Source: Lepeophtheirus salmonis
Lineage: Eukaryota > Arthropoda > Copepoda > Siphonostomatoida > Caligidae
Assembly (NCBI RefSeq): GCF_016086655.4
Contig: NC_052135.2
Location: 47,665,671-47,729,670 of the forward strand
DNA length: 64,000 nt
Direction of reading: 5' to 3'
The first letter of the stretch is position 1. Each line of letters opens with the position of its first letter. Below are positions 27,801 to 42,800 of the stretch, one piece after another. The notes under the pieces are model-generated. The model had not been told where the DNA came from and did no database searches. It saw only the letters and a program-made list of their open reading frames with translations. Made by a program: the position numbers and the translations under genes.

Positions 27801-30800
27801 TTTGCTCAAATAGTTTTTTGAGAATTATTCAATTAATGGCTCGGAACATTTTTTTATTGAGTAATGAATATTACATTGCTGCTAAATATAGATGTAGAGA
27901 TAAATAATTGAAGTTAATGCATAAATTAACTACATAAAATATTAGTGTTGAGCTGTGTTTGGTAAAGTTTTTGAGTTTTGATCATTAATCATTACTTGAA
28001 TATTTCAAGTTTTAATTCATTAAAGTTCAAGTTAAGTTCAAATAAAAAATTAAAAAATCGAGTCAATGGCAAAAAATTATCGGCTTTAAGAAAGTTGAGT
28101 TTGTAAAAACTCTGTCCAAGACAAATTGTCTTTCCCATCTCGTGTAAAATGATTCCTACTGGATTAATTAGGATATTTCGTTTGATAATTGGTCTCCGAC
28201 AGTGGATCCACATTTAATCATTTTTCTACTGTTGACGGTGATTGAACAATGCTATGTTAGGCAACTTTAATTTTTATCAATTTCAAATGTAAATAAGCCC
28301 CTGTATAGAGTAGAAGTTATCACTAATTCATTAAAAAATAGGTCTAAACGTATGCTAGAGATATAGGGTGAGTTTATTAATGGAGCCTATATTGCTTTTG
28401 AAACCGGTAAAATGAGTCAAATTGACAATATTAGACTGGTCCCATAAAGTTATTACAGTATTGGACAGGTCTATAATTTATGGACCGAATTACAACACTA
28501 GTATGTATGTAATTTTCTATATACAAACATGATAATACTAGCTAAATTATAATTTGTTGTCTTTACAACCAATAGTAACATAAATATGCAAATATGACTG
28601 AAAAAAAAAAATCGTAATAGAACACTATATTACACATAGTTCCGTATTAACAATTATTTGCTACATATGTAATATGTACATCCCATGCAGGGATAAGGTT
28701 TATTTGAGTTCAAATGTACTTTGTATTTAATAATAATGTGCTTTTAAAAACTGTTTTTATGATATTTACTACAATTAGTTTATAGTCTCATAATGTTCAA
28801 AACAATTCAATTGATATTTAATTTAGATATATTACAATTACAGTTTCTCTCATGGGATGGATATTTCTCTGGGTTTTGCACCTACGAGAATTAAATAATA
28901 TAGGTATATATTAATCATATTTAATTAATTAAAATAAACAGGTAATAGTTATTAAACAAATATTCCATTGATACACAAATACTTTTGGCCCGCGGATTAA
29001 GTTGTGTATTTCACAATTATACAACCCCCAGCACCCATAAAAATTAGCTTGTTTTTCACTTTCTATTAAAAAAATTTGTTGCAGGTCAGATTGGGTTACA
29101 GTATTCAAAATGTTAAATTTGAATTGATTTATTAATTTATATTATGATTGATTATGAAATATAAAAAAAAGAGTAAGTAACTATTTACATTTCAAAACTA
29201 AAGTTACTTTAACGTTTGTGAAGTGTATCCAATATATTATAACTAGAAATAAAATTTCATGAATAAAAGCTTTAAAAGTAAATTTTTCTAAATCATAAGA
29301 TCAAAAAATTATTTAGACCGCAAAATATAATTACTCCCTATATAATTATAGTTGTAAAAATAAGACGGTAGATGTGCGCTACACTTATTGCAATTGTAAT
29401 CTGAGCACTGTTTTATATATTTTTCAAAGCTGTTATCATTATCATCTTATTCTTGAAGAAATAATCATTAGAATAAAATATTTACTACTGCGTGTGTTCA
29501 TGAATGACGAAAATTGAGGATTTGTTGCGGATATATAGTCTTAAGTCCTTGTTGGACTCAAACTAAAATTGAGGATAAACATCGAAGTAATTTCTACCTA
29601 TGTATTTTAAAAATACAAAGTAGGATTTGTGTTTATTTCCTTCATCTAATAGCTGATTGTAGCTAATCTAATAAAACGTCCTGAAAGTTAAAGTACTCTA
29701 CTCCCAAACATTCATAAAATTCTCAAGTTAATCATGTTCCTTTACGTTTTTTTATTTTTTTCGTGGCGACACATCATATTTTCAACAACTATACATTTAA
29801 AACTAATTGGATTTTTTTTTAGTAAAAATAGTATGAATTAAGTATTATAATTTTAAAATCCGCAACATTGCAACCGTGACGTAATGTTTCTATCATATAG
29901 ATTATCCAACAGGAAAGAAGGAAATGAAAAAAAATCAATTTCCTTTATTTTTTATAACTATTTTTACTACATTAGGAAGAGAAATAAGAATATTATAAAA
30001 ATACAAGATTTCGTCACTTCTCCTTCAAAATTGAAAAATTGTGCAACTCCGTATACTGTAACTTTGATAATTTTTTTTTTCGTATTTCTTTTATTAAGAA
30101 ATTAAAAAATCGATCCTGCTGTGTCTTCACAAATATTATTATGACTTAATGATATATTTTACATATTTAGCGGTGTCATGATAGTTATTTATCCCAATAA
30201 ACGAGTGTAATTTTAAATATTGTTCTAAAAATTATAGTGTGATACAAATATATTAGTCTGCCATCATTTCTGCATGTACCCCAACAGCTTCAATGCAAGC
30301 CAGGTGGGTTTTTTGGTCTTTAAAAAAGGAAAATGAAAGACATATTTTGTATTTCTAAACTAATACCTTTAATTTATGGTATTGTTATAATTAATTCTCT
30401 AGATTCTCCCATAATAACCCTAATGTATATGATACTACGTCACTATTAAATATAAAAATAAATTTAGTGGGTTCTATTTGAAAGGCTAATTGGAGCCAAG
30501 TTATGTATCAGTAATCAAATTATGAATGGTGGGAAAATTTCCAAACCAAGCGGTGTCAGAAATAAAATAATAGTTTGTAAGTAGGTAATAATAATAGCTA
30601 CAATTTGCAAATCGATACTACCTATGAACTTTTAGAATTAATTCTATTCTGAGTGTCTCAAAAGTTGTTGCTAATTCCCTGCTAATCAAATAGCTCTGTA
30701 CTAGAATAAAGGTTTTAAACAATCTGACAAAACGCACCTATTTACTAGACGATATTTATTGCAGATGTCAATTCTGAAGTTCATATATTTAAGCCCATTT

Positions 30801-33800
30801 ATCATCCATGACAAGTTCATCATTTCCACTTGTGATGCATACAATTTTTTCCCCTAATCGAATAAAAATGTACTCTGTTAATTCTATTAGAAAGGTGAAT
30901 TTATGGAGGTTGCATCGTTAGTTATAGAGAAAGTCATAAATCCATCAGCACCTCTAATAAGCAATAAAGTATTTGCAACCAGCTCAATTTGGTAAAAATT
31001 GGTAACAGCTTTGATTTGCTCTGGGGTAGTATTTTTATTCTGGGGTATCTCAATCTATCTCAGAAAATATAAAACTCTGAACTTATTAAAACTATGTTCA
31101 ATACAACTTTTGTGTAGGAAAAAATATCAATATTTGAAGTAACTTTGTTTTTTATAGTGAAAATATATTAGATTTGTATTACAAATAAAAAAATTTGTTA
31201 AGAAACAGCTCGATTTTGGGTCTTTTTTTTTTTGTCTCATTTTTTAATTTCTTATTGATTATTATATTTATAATAAAAAAATATCTCTCAAAATTCTCTA
31301 AAAATGAGAATTTGTTCTTCAACATAATTACATCATGCAACCAAATTCATGTCTTGGAACGCCCACGGGCTAAAAACCACATTTATTATTATTACCCAAA
31401 ATGCCCATTAATTTTTTTAATCGTGCAGTAAGTTTTGAAGTCTTTTTTTAAATCATGTTTTTAGAGTATAATTTTGATTCAGAGCCATATTTCGAAACAA
31501 GAAAAAATAAAAAAAAATAAAAAAATTATAAGTAATAACAACAAAAACGAAAAACTTTAGTATACAAAAGATATAATATTTTCTAAATAATCTTGAGCAC
31601 AGCTTCTACAAAATGGGTCTAATCATACGAAAATCAAGTAAAAGGTTATTTATGGAAGCTAATATTTTTTCATATTTTATTCAATTGCTTTATAGTCTAG
31701 CTAAGACTAAAAAATACACATGATTTTACAACTAAAAATAATTATTTCTTTGTTAAAAACTCTAACTTTGACTAATACACGAGAATATTCTTAAAAATAT
31801 ACAACAATACGATTTTCTTTAATGTTTCTTTAATTGGTCCGATGCAGTTGCCCTGATTAAGTATAAGTAAGCATTAATGTAAGGGTTGTATATTGTAAGA
31901 GAAGGGCAAATTAGCTGCGATCAGCTGCGAGAGAAAGGAAATAAACACAAATTTGAACACTTTTGGGGAAACCTCCTATCAAACTTGAAGTATGGAACGT
32001 ACAATCCGAAGACACCTTACTAATTTTTACCGAATAACAAAAATATTGGACGGTATTCTTGGTAATATCAAACCTCAACTAATGTTGGCTATAGTTTTTA
32101 AATTTGCTTAAGTTGATTATTAGCACACACTCTAATGTACATTGTATATCCTACAAAGAACTATTTTCCATTCACAGTATGAAACAAAAAGGGGGGTTTG
32201 AGTGAGCAATTAAAAGCATTTTTCTATCAAATGTAGAAAAATAGTTTTATATGTAATATAATAATGAGAGCTCCACTCTCAAAAGATAATTTACTCTTTT
32301 CATACGTATGTACTACATTAAATTCCCTTTACAGAACTGCCTTTTTTCCTTATTATCAAATTAAAAGAACTCAAAGTTATCGATTTACTCATTTGGTAGA
32401 AGTAATTTATTTACATAGTGGTCTGCAGATAGAGGTTCATCCAAGAAATTATATTAAACATAGAACATCGTCTGTATTACAAGATGTATGAATACATTTT
32501 TAATATTATCCGACAATTGACCAATATATCATTTCATGTGCTAGCCCTTGTTCTGAAAAACTTGACGGAGACACTTCTTCACTGACTTACAGCTATTTAA
32601 GGAGAACTAGAGAAAATGACAGGAGACAGTTGCTTTGATGCTTTACCATGAGGGCACCAGCACCGAAATGTATTTGCAAGTGGGTGCAAAATTATACTTT
32701 GGTGAGTCCATAGAGAGCGTAAACCGATTTTGGGTTCAATGTATAAGTTTGTCTTACATTATACTTTCTCTTTCTATCTCAAAATCGGCGACAACGACGG
32801 CGAATAATTGAAATTCAATTATAGGAACCTTTTAATAAAAAGAAGATAACTTTGCAAAACAGAAAATATATTATTAGAGTAGGAGGAGAGGGATCTCGAA
32901 GCAATTGATCACAATTACTCGAATAAATTGCAATGTAGAATTACACGATCATTAGAGTGTGTACTGTATATTTCTATTTATGTACATATACTTATAGTAA
33001 TTTTCTGTTTAAGGAGTTAATGTATTTGATGATATAAAAGTTCCACTCCATGATACATATTATGTTCATCCTGATATTATACTTTAATGGTTCAAATTAA
33101 CTATATACAAGAAAAAGACGGATTGACTGTGAATAAATTAAATAGTTTTAAATAAGCCTTATTTTTCATTAAGACCAGTTTGGAACTGTGACCCTTTTAT
33201 TTTCCAGAAATACTTGATAAGAGACAAATTCACAACCTCTTCCACATAACGAGACCTTACATTTACTTTTATATTCTATAAAGTGATAATTATCCGAATA
33301 TATCGAAAATGGTTAGATCCATCTCCCCTTCTATATGGTTGCGATATTTGAATTTCAACTATCTGCTGTCGCTGTACGATGTGCCCCAGATCTTTTTTTT
33401 CGGGGAGGAGGGAGGGGTGCAGGGCAGTGACTATATTTGGTTTTGTTTTGCCATACAATAGTTTAGCAATTGAAGAAAAATATTAGTTTCAAAAAAGATC
33501 CTTCATTTGTTTTTATTCTTGTATAATAAGACCCATTTTGTATGTATCTTAATCAGGATAGCTTAATAAATAATTATTTTTTTATGGCTGGAATTTTGTT
33601 CATCAATTGTTATTAATTTTAATTATTATATACTTGTATATAGCTATTTCACGTCAAATTGTGACTCAAAATTATAACTAAACTCTAAAAACGTGATTTT
33701 AAAGAAAAGGATCTAAAGGCCAAAACGAATACAGTTGAAGCTTTTAATGGTTATTTGCGTATTCCACGTCTTAAATAACAATGATTAGTGAGAGTTTTAG

Positions 33801-36800
33801 CCAGTAGCCGTTTCTACACCTGAATTTTGTTATGTAATGTTATGGGATTTCATTTGCAGTCTTTGCAGTTTCCTTCAATATTTCTGACTTGAGTAACAAA
33901 ATCTTCCCAAATATTATTCTGAACTTGTTGAGTTTAAAGTTAATAGGACTCTAATTTAGTACCATCCTGTATTTTTTTTTTATCATCTCACTGTTAGACA
34001 AATTAGTAAAGAAGAGAAAAAATTATCTTACCTTTATGTAGTTATAACCTAAATAAATGAATTTTTTATCTGCAGAAAGAGAGTAGATCTCCGGTTGAAG
34101 TCGATTGAAAGTCTGATTTGAAACCATAACGATACTTTTTAACGTTCTTACATCAAGAAGGGAAATACAATTGAATTCATCACGGAAAAGAATTTCATTG
34201 TCTGAAAAATAAATGAAATAGGGACAAGTTATTTTTAAGACACTATATGAGATAAGATTAATCTATAGAATATTAGTCCAAATAAATAAAAACGTAACTT
34301 TTCTTAATTTGACAATTTTCTGAAAATTACTCTAACTAAGAGAAAAAATATATTTTGAAAATTCGTTTTTAGTTGGACTCAAATTATAAAATAATTATTA
34401 TTTTATTTGGTTTGCCAATCTAAATAATTTTAAATAAGACTTATTTTTCATTAAGACCAGTCTTGAACGATTTTTTTCCATTACACAGTTCTTCACCAAT
34501 TTTTTCTATGATCCAATATAGACATAACTTTTTTAAAGGGCCAAATTAATTTGTTCTATCATAAATCATAATGCTTATAGACAGTTTTAGGATTTCCATA
34601 CGAAACCCCATTACTCCTAGTCGGCTCCTCCAAATTTAAGCCAAACCAATGTAACATAATAAAATTCATTTATTCTTGATTGGATTGCTATAAATTACCG
34701 TTTCTCTTTCTATATCAACATTTTCTCTTCTTTTTTGTTCTTATTATCGTTATTTTCATAAGTCTCATCTGGCCATTGCCAGTTAGGCCCTGCGGTTGGT
34801 GGATTTTACTTGGCTTCGCCAAATTTAAGACATAACAATATTTGTCCTACAGACCGTTCTGTCCATACATCTTTCCTTTTTTAATAATATTTTATTTTAG
34901 ATGAGTTACTTCTTCTCATTTGTTGTAGTCATTTACCCAATCCCCCTTTTTAATTCGTTTTCAATATAGTTCTCCCTTTTTCAATAAGTACAATAATTCG
35001 TTTATTGTATTTTTATTGTGATTTTTCAAATTGACAACCCATTCATAAAAAAAAACAAAAACACTTTAAGACACGGGGAATCGTTCTTGATTAATAAAAA
35101 AAAATCAACTTATTTGCTGAAAAAAAAACTTTGCCCTTCAGAGCCAAAGTATATTTGTCTGATCAGAATTAAATATAATTCACTGTAAGTAACTTAAAAT
35201 TAAAAACAACTTTTATTTTATGTTTAAAATCTGTCTCAGTTTTCGTAAAAAAATTAAAGTCACCATTTTTTTAGAGACGTGACTCATAATTTTGAACAAC
35301 TTTTATTTTATGTCTAAATTTTGTATCTGTCTGCATTTTTAAAATTGGGAACTTCTAAATTTCATACAAGAATTTTTAATGTAATTATGATATGTGGAAA
35401 TTTTCAAGAAGTCGAATTTAACCAAATTTGATATTTGTTACATTTACAAATACAAACTCGACTCGACGCAGAACTCAAAAACTCGAATTTGTCCGAACTT
35501 CACGCATTCTTTCCCTGTATTAACAGCAGTATTCTGAAAAATACATAAATTTATTTAAATAGAAGTGCCTTTGATCCAAGTTATTTGAAGTACAAGATGG
35601 GTTTTAAGCAAAAATTTGTATTGAAATATAGGTTATTTTTATATACGAACTGGTTAACAGTTGTTGGTGTGCCACAAGAGCCTCTTCAAGCACAAGTTCT
35701 TTAGTTATTTCTAAATATGTACCGATAGCACCTTTATGGACGATCCTGATTCGTTATTATGTATAAAGGAATTTCATACGCAAGTAACAAAACTGTTTAC
35801 TTTTAAATGTTCGACTTTTTATTAACTACGGAGAGCAAAAAAAATAAATATATCAATCATAATTGTTAATAAAAGTAAATTTAAAAAAGTATATTTCTCT
35901 TGGTACTCAGGAGTTAATAAAATTAGGGTTAGCTTATATTAGGGAGTTCACCCCTCAGCCTTTGATCTAATTTCAACTACCTCACTGCTAAAAAAAAAAA
36001 AAAAAATTGCGACATTAACAAAAGATTATTTTATAGTATTTTACTGGTTTGTCCCAAAATGAGATAAAATGTTCTTGAACTGTCTACAGTTCTTGACTGA
36101 GATTTATATGCTTACCTATGGAATCGAAATATGCATAAGCCAGTGTTCGAGTCCGGACTGTTGTATTTTTTAATGGAACCAGAACGGATAATGATGACTC
36201 AATCTTGACTTAGTTTTGTTATAAACAGTAATATTTCGACAAACTTTAAAAAAGGAATGTATAGTGAGAAAAATAATCAATTGTTTCAAAGTAAACCACT
36301 CAACTCAACTTTTTCCTTTATGGACCTTAAGCACGACTCATGACTTAATTCAAATGTATGGAGCACTAAAAATGTGGTTATTTCTTCATTGTTACTTTTA
36401 AGTAAGGATGGGTACGTGTCCTACCCTTAACCGTGGACTGGTACTCGGATAATGAATGAAAAATATCCCTGCATTTACCTGTAAAAAGGGGAGTTCGGCA
36501 GGGAAAAAAAACTTTCCAGGGGTAATGTTTGATCAAACGAATCTGAGAATTCTTTTTCTAAGGGAAGTTCTCATTTTACTCTAATAAACTTTCGAAATTG
36601 TTTGTATATCCTACTTTCGACAATAAAAGAAGACCTATTTGTTTAAAAAATAAAACATCCTCACTTATTCTATTCAGTTTATTATATGATAAGAATTATA
36701 AGATTTTTTTATTTTATTGTTGTAGAGCATATAACTATTTATTCCAATGTATTTTAATATCATCAACATAAAAAATCTTTGTCTTGGTATATTTTATTTT

Positions 36801-39800
36801 ATGAGATGAAGTGTGAAGAAAAGTGTGATCTTTTTTCGAGTTGCCATGGTATGGACCTGGATAGACCCGTAAGTGGTACTGAAGGATTATTTGATCATTA
36901 TGAATAGAGTCCAGATGATGATTTTATAGTGCATAGCCTTCCAATGCAATCATTAAAGGATAATGAAAGTTAGTACTGTACTTCTAAATCTATGCATGAG
37001 CCGTCATCTACCGAGAAGAAAGGAACTTTTTTTTCTGAAGAAGTAGTCCAAAGTCAGGATTTTGGCAATCTTAAAAAAAACAAACTTGTAAGAGCAGTTC
37101 TTTTAAAATGGTAAAAGATGTACAGTCTCTGTATCTTTTTTTTTCACATAAAGACTTTCTTCGTTTAGAGAAATTACATATGCAACAAAACATTTTAGTC
37201 TTTAATTAAATCCCTAAACAAAAGTTCATATAACAATTAATTTGTAGGGTGTGTTAAAAGATAATAAAAATACTTTATATTAGTTTATCACATTAAATAA
37301 AAATCTTCAATAAAATTAGTAAAATGATCTAGTAGAAAACAAATTAATAAAAATTATCAAAACTATACAACTAAAAAAAGTATGATCAAGACAAAAATCA
37401 CAAAATTTAAGCAATGTATGCACAAAACTTTTTAAATTGTCTGTGGATGCGTAGGAGACGGCAAAGAAACATCATATTACCTTTCAAACCATATGTGTAG
37501 TAGCCTCTCAAATCCCCGGTGAACCTCCAAGTTAGATTAAAATAATCCGGAACTTTTATGGTGAAAAACCGAGTATTTCGCAGCAGTTGAAATAAGAATA
37601 GCTCTAAATTCTTTACTTCGGATAGGGTTGCCTTCTGTCAGCTACTCTGCTATCCTACTTCTACAGCTCGAGAGAGCTAACTCTATAGTGCGAGTTTTTG
37701 TAGGACCACTCTAAATATTTGAAGTGAGCCTGAATAAAGGAATAGTAGTCACGAATTTATAACTTATTCCTGCTATGTTAAGCAATATAATTTTTTTCTG
37801 TATATGTAGTGAAGGGCAGTCCACAAAAGCATTAATAGCAGGTTAAACATTTCTCCTCAGTCTTTGCAAGAAGCAATGAAGAATATACATCCTGAAGATA
37901 TTTGAAATTACTATGTAAATCGCTTTCCAATTTTATACTTTTAGAAATTGAACCCATGATTATTTTCTTCCACGATATGGGCAGGTCCAATATTTTTAAG
38001 AACGTGTAGCAGATTTTGTCAACTTCCTCCTTATAATTTAATGGAAGAAACATTCTCAAATGCCATAGAATGGGCATCATGTGATTGTCTGCAGCTCTCT
38101 TTAGTGGATAAAAAAAATCCCATAGTTGATCATGGACTCGTTGCTCAAATCGTAGGAGGAGATAATACCCTTCGATAAGGCTAGTCCTTCTAATTGTTTT
38201 GGTTCCATGAGGTTTCCAAAATAAAACTTATTTTACAGTTCTGTCGCACCACATCAATGGTGAAGGTGGATGAAAATGACGGCGTTACTTTCCAAATACT
38301 CCTATGTGCAGACGCTAAAGATGGAAATAATTCCACCAAGTGATCGTTTATAAAATATGTTCCCAGTGTAACCCATGTATACATAGGGTGTGAGGAAATA
38401 GAAGCTCGTCACTCAGTCTCTGGATGTCTCGAAAGCACTTTAGCACTTTTCAATTAGCACTTTTTGATAGACTTTGGGAAATATTCTTGAGAGCAGAGAT
38501 AATTATCCTCCCACAACAGATCTAGGTCGTTTAATTGACGGTAAATAGATCCTATGAAATAACTTATTAGGGTAGGACTATTCTTCTTCAGTTGCCCTCT
38601 CAGCGAGCCAGGGAATATCTGTTACCTTATATAATACATAAGGAATAATATGGAAATTATTGAAGTCAAACTTCTTCTGAAGATTGAAACTTCTCCATTA
38701 GTAAATGGGCACACATACTTTTTTAGAAATGTCCAGTTTGAATAAGAGGCACCTTTTGTATCCCATATAATTCCCAAAACTTCCACTGTGTATTTAATTG
38801 AACAGCTGCCAATTTGAATATCCTTATTTGGGCTCCATTTTCTAATAGGAAAAATAACAGTTTTTAATAGCTGATTTTCAAACCGTACCTCATTTCATAC
38901 TTCCTGAAAAATTAAAAATACTTTCAGTTTGTTTAGTTAATTGAGCCTCATACTTAGCTTCTAACATCAATATGACGTCGTCGGCATAAATATCTAGGTC
39001 CCAAGATCAACTCTAACCCCCTTGAATTTCTTTACAATAGAATTTCCAAGATCTTTTAGTGCAGCGACGAATAATAGGGGAGTTGAAGGACAATCTTGAC
39101 GGTAACTCTTTCTTAAAGTAATTGGGTCGCTTTCTCCATCCCCCATCGAGAAAAATTTGACTTAACATTGAAGAAAATAGGTCTAATTTGATTAAAGTTT
39201 TCTTTTGGAAGTAGTCTTTTAACTGCTTTCAAAATATAACTGTGTAGGACAGAATCAAAGACTTTGCTAAAATCTACAGCTATAAATGTCCAAAAGTTCC
39301 CTTTTTACGTACAATTTAAACTGCAGACTGTACATTACTTGAAATGTCTGAAATCTTCCTACTCTCTAACAAGCTATTCTGTTCCTATCCTCGAACAAAA
39401 ATAATCAGACGATCTGGTCTTCGAGATGATTATCAAAAATCTACGCCCTTTCTCCTTTGTTAAGATTCTGTAATCCGAAATTTGGTCCCCAATTTCGATC
39501 CAGGTTATGTTTTACCTAATATAAAGACCCTTAGTAAAAAATTTCTCCACCTAAAATTCTACAGAATGAAGACTACTGTCATCGGTGAATTAATGCAAAA
39601 CAGATTTTCCTCACTCCAAATATTTGGATTTCGTGTAACAGTACCAGTTGCATTAGTTTGAGCAAAAATTTACTCAACTTTATACAAAACTCTGATCAAA
39701 GTCGTTCTCATCCTCAGCAGAGATGCCTTGATAACCATTCATTTATTACCTACCATAACACCTATAGTTTTCAATCTTTTATGGAGAATACGATCCACGT

Positions 39801-42800
39801 GCTTTGCATCAAGGAAAAAGTTATTGCTATTACAATAATAGACATGTTATAATTCGGGCTGTTAAAAATACCAATATCATGCATGTCAGCTGTTTTGCCA
39901 CTCTCTTAATTTAGTAGCTCAAGAGGGGATTGAGAATAATACTGTATAGGATGACATTTTTTAGATTTTTTTTTTCGTACACCTTAATAATAAAGTGAAG
40001 TAAATTGTGTCATTCACCAAACGAAGCACAAATGCAAAGCGACTACTTCATTAAGTCAATCTGTGACACAATAAAAAGTTTGGTTTTCGTTCTGGATTGC
40101 TGGATTACAACAGTACTTTTACTATATTAGAATGTTTTTTTGGAACTTAAGTGAGCTACTCTACTTTTTATTAAAAAAATAGTGGTTGAAAAACAAATGG
40201 AACAAATTTTAGAGAGGAATGGGTCTCATGCAGATACTATGGCAGCCACATGTTCTCACTCCAAAAGTGCAAGAAAGTGATTTTTCACCATTTTTGCACT
40301 GACTTTGCTGTATGTGTTCGTGTGCTCTGTTCTGCTAAATGGAGAAAGCACTTTCCCAGTGCTGTTTCTGGATCGAGGAACGTACTTGGGACTGTAACAT
40401 GTCCACATTTCTACGTTTATTGACCTTCATACCCTCGGGAATAAATATCAAGGGCGTCTTCATCTCATAGGAGGAAAGCCGTCCAGACTATTACCAAGCC
40501 CAAATTTCGATCCCTTAATATGTTGCAACCCTGCAAGGGAATATCATTGATGCTCCGACCCAGCACCTAGTCGTTGTGGTTGTTTTAAGCCAGCTCCAAG
40601 TTAAATAACATAGTTTCTTGAGGCACACCAGCCTCATGAGCCATTGTTCTAATGGAGCAATCTTTTTGCGGTTGATCTTTGACCTCATTGCCTCGAAAAA
40701 CCTGGTTGTCCTCATGGATCTTGGCCGAACCCTTATGCACCTTTTCTTGACATTCTTGGTCTCTTTGTACCGCTTGGTTTTTCAAAGCATTGGTTATGGC
40801 CCTACAGCTCTTCCCTTCAAAATTGAGTGAAATCATGGTGTGCCTCGGGTTCATAATGTCGTCGTTAGAGTTTCAAGAATACGTTTAAAAAAAAGTTTTT
40901 TCAACAATAAAAAATATGGAAGTTGCGTTAATAATATGCTTAAAACAAAATTAAAAAGTATAAGCCTATTTAGGAGAAATATTATGATGAGGTTGCTGTC
41001 TTAAGACTTATGGATCACCTTGTATAGAATATTTATTGGGTAATTAGTTCCGTGAATATATTTGACTGCTTGAGACTGTTAGTCAAACTACGAACTAATA
41101 TTGAATATTTATCGTTTGTATGAAATAATGCAATTTATAACTAGATAAAAATGTCTTAATATATTTAAAAAATCTAACTATGTAAAATTTTAAAAGGATT
41201 GAATTTCTGTTTTAGCAGGGTATTTCCGTCAAATGAATAAATAAATTTATATAATTTAGTTCAAAACGTCCATATTGTACAAGGAAGCATAGATTCCTGT
41301 TTGATAAATTTTAATAATTATTATTGAACAGTCTTGAATAACTATTTTAATTCTATTTATATTTTTAAAAATTTTCATCGTTATGTAATAAGAAAATGAG
41401 ATCTAGAAGGATGGATAAGGAAACTATGTGTGTATCGAAAACTAAAAAAAATTATTTGGAATTGTTACAGGTTTAATTTCTGTAATTCGATTAGCCACAT
41501 TTACTAAACTTTGTTCAGATGTTGGCAAGTGTTTTACCATTTATAATCTTCAATGTAGCCTACAATGACTCTAATAATGGCATTGATGCTTCACCGGAAG
41601 CTCTGATGGGAGACAATAATAAAATTGGGGATCATGGAATTCCAATGCTCATCAATAGAACCCTTGAGGGCTTTGAGATTTAATGACCTTGTATAGAATG
41701 CCCCAGCCTTGACATACAGCTAGAAGGAAAATTCGAGTGGTTTGACATCTAGTAAGTATGGTGGCAACATTGTTTTCACCTAGAATGTATTACTGGTTTC
41801 CCAAAAGGACTGTTTCACCTTAGCTGTGTCTTATTGAAGCTAGATTGTCTTGATACCAATGTCGTCGTTATTAGCCTTCTTGACGTTGTAAATAGTCTGC
41901 CTGCTTACTTAAGTTAAGTGTGGATTTTCTGTGTGTGTGTGTTCCACGTGAAGTAGAGCAGAAATCTTGATTCTTTTGTCTCTTTGAAAGGTCATTTTTC
42001 GACTGATTGTATTATTTTTTAAGGGGGAGTGAATACACAAAGTTTGTCAGATGGTGGGAGGAATTGTCAACTTTTCCCTTGTGTTTTTCTAAATCCTCTC
42101 TTTTATAAATGTGCAAGTTTCAACTACGCAACCGTTAATGCATATTTATTATTAAGAATTACATTTCACCATGTAAGTAATATTTTTTTGACCAGTGCAA
42201 CGAATTTGTCATTTAAACATTAATTTATTAATTATCCTTCATATTGTTATAACTATTTTATAGTTTTTCTTATAAGATAGATTAATTTTTGTAGACATGT
42301 TCTTACAGCTTATATATATATTTTTCTTCTGAAAAACACATATTAATTGTATTCTATCCGTTTGTATTTAGACCAATTATTTAAGTCAAAAAATCATAAC
42401 CAATCGTAAGATTTAAGCAATTATCACATAATTATTCATTGTAATAGAAAATTATTTGTCTTGATATGTAACTACAACATATGTACTTTAATATCATTTA
42501 GAAATGAGTATTTATAGTTAGTACGATGAATTAATTACAACCATTTTTTTTCTTCTGTTACGTATTCTAACGCTGCAAGTAAAGTGGGTACATTTAGACA
42601 TAGATAATAATTTCTACAATATGATAAATATTTTATTATTTTATAAAAAGGTACTTAGCCCCAAAAAAAGGTCAGATATTTATAGAAAGATGATATTCTT
42701 GTGGTTTATATTAACGATCCAAAACTGTTGGCAACATACCACTTCTGTTTCATACCAAAATTGAGGCTTTTTAACACCAAATAGGTAATATTTATATATT

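Larger units (their letters stand above)
23958..34031 (-). other. Intron 3 of the DPP-like gene (10.1 kb, between coding exons 3 and 4)
   Basis: It has donor GTAAGATA at 34031 and acceptor TTTGCAG at 23958. It holds dispersed repeat copies at about 25060-25210, 29540-29720 and 31905-31965, a foldback at 25961-26070, and one of the paired repeats near exon 3 (33140-33187). No gene is recognisable. Open frames at 26542, 27003, 29884, 31195 and 32264 are short and AT-driven. Confidence 0.8.

Noticed and set aside
31195..31431. 78-codon open frame
   Set aside because: It is Phe/Ile-rich from poly-T and poly-A tracts, with no motif.
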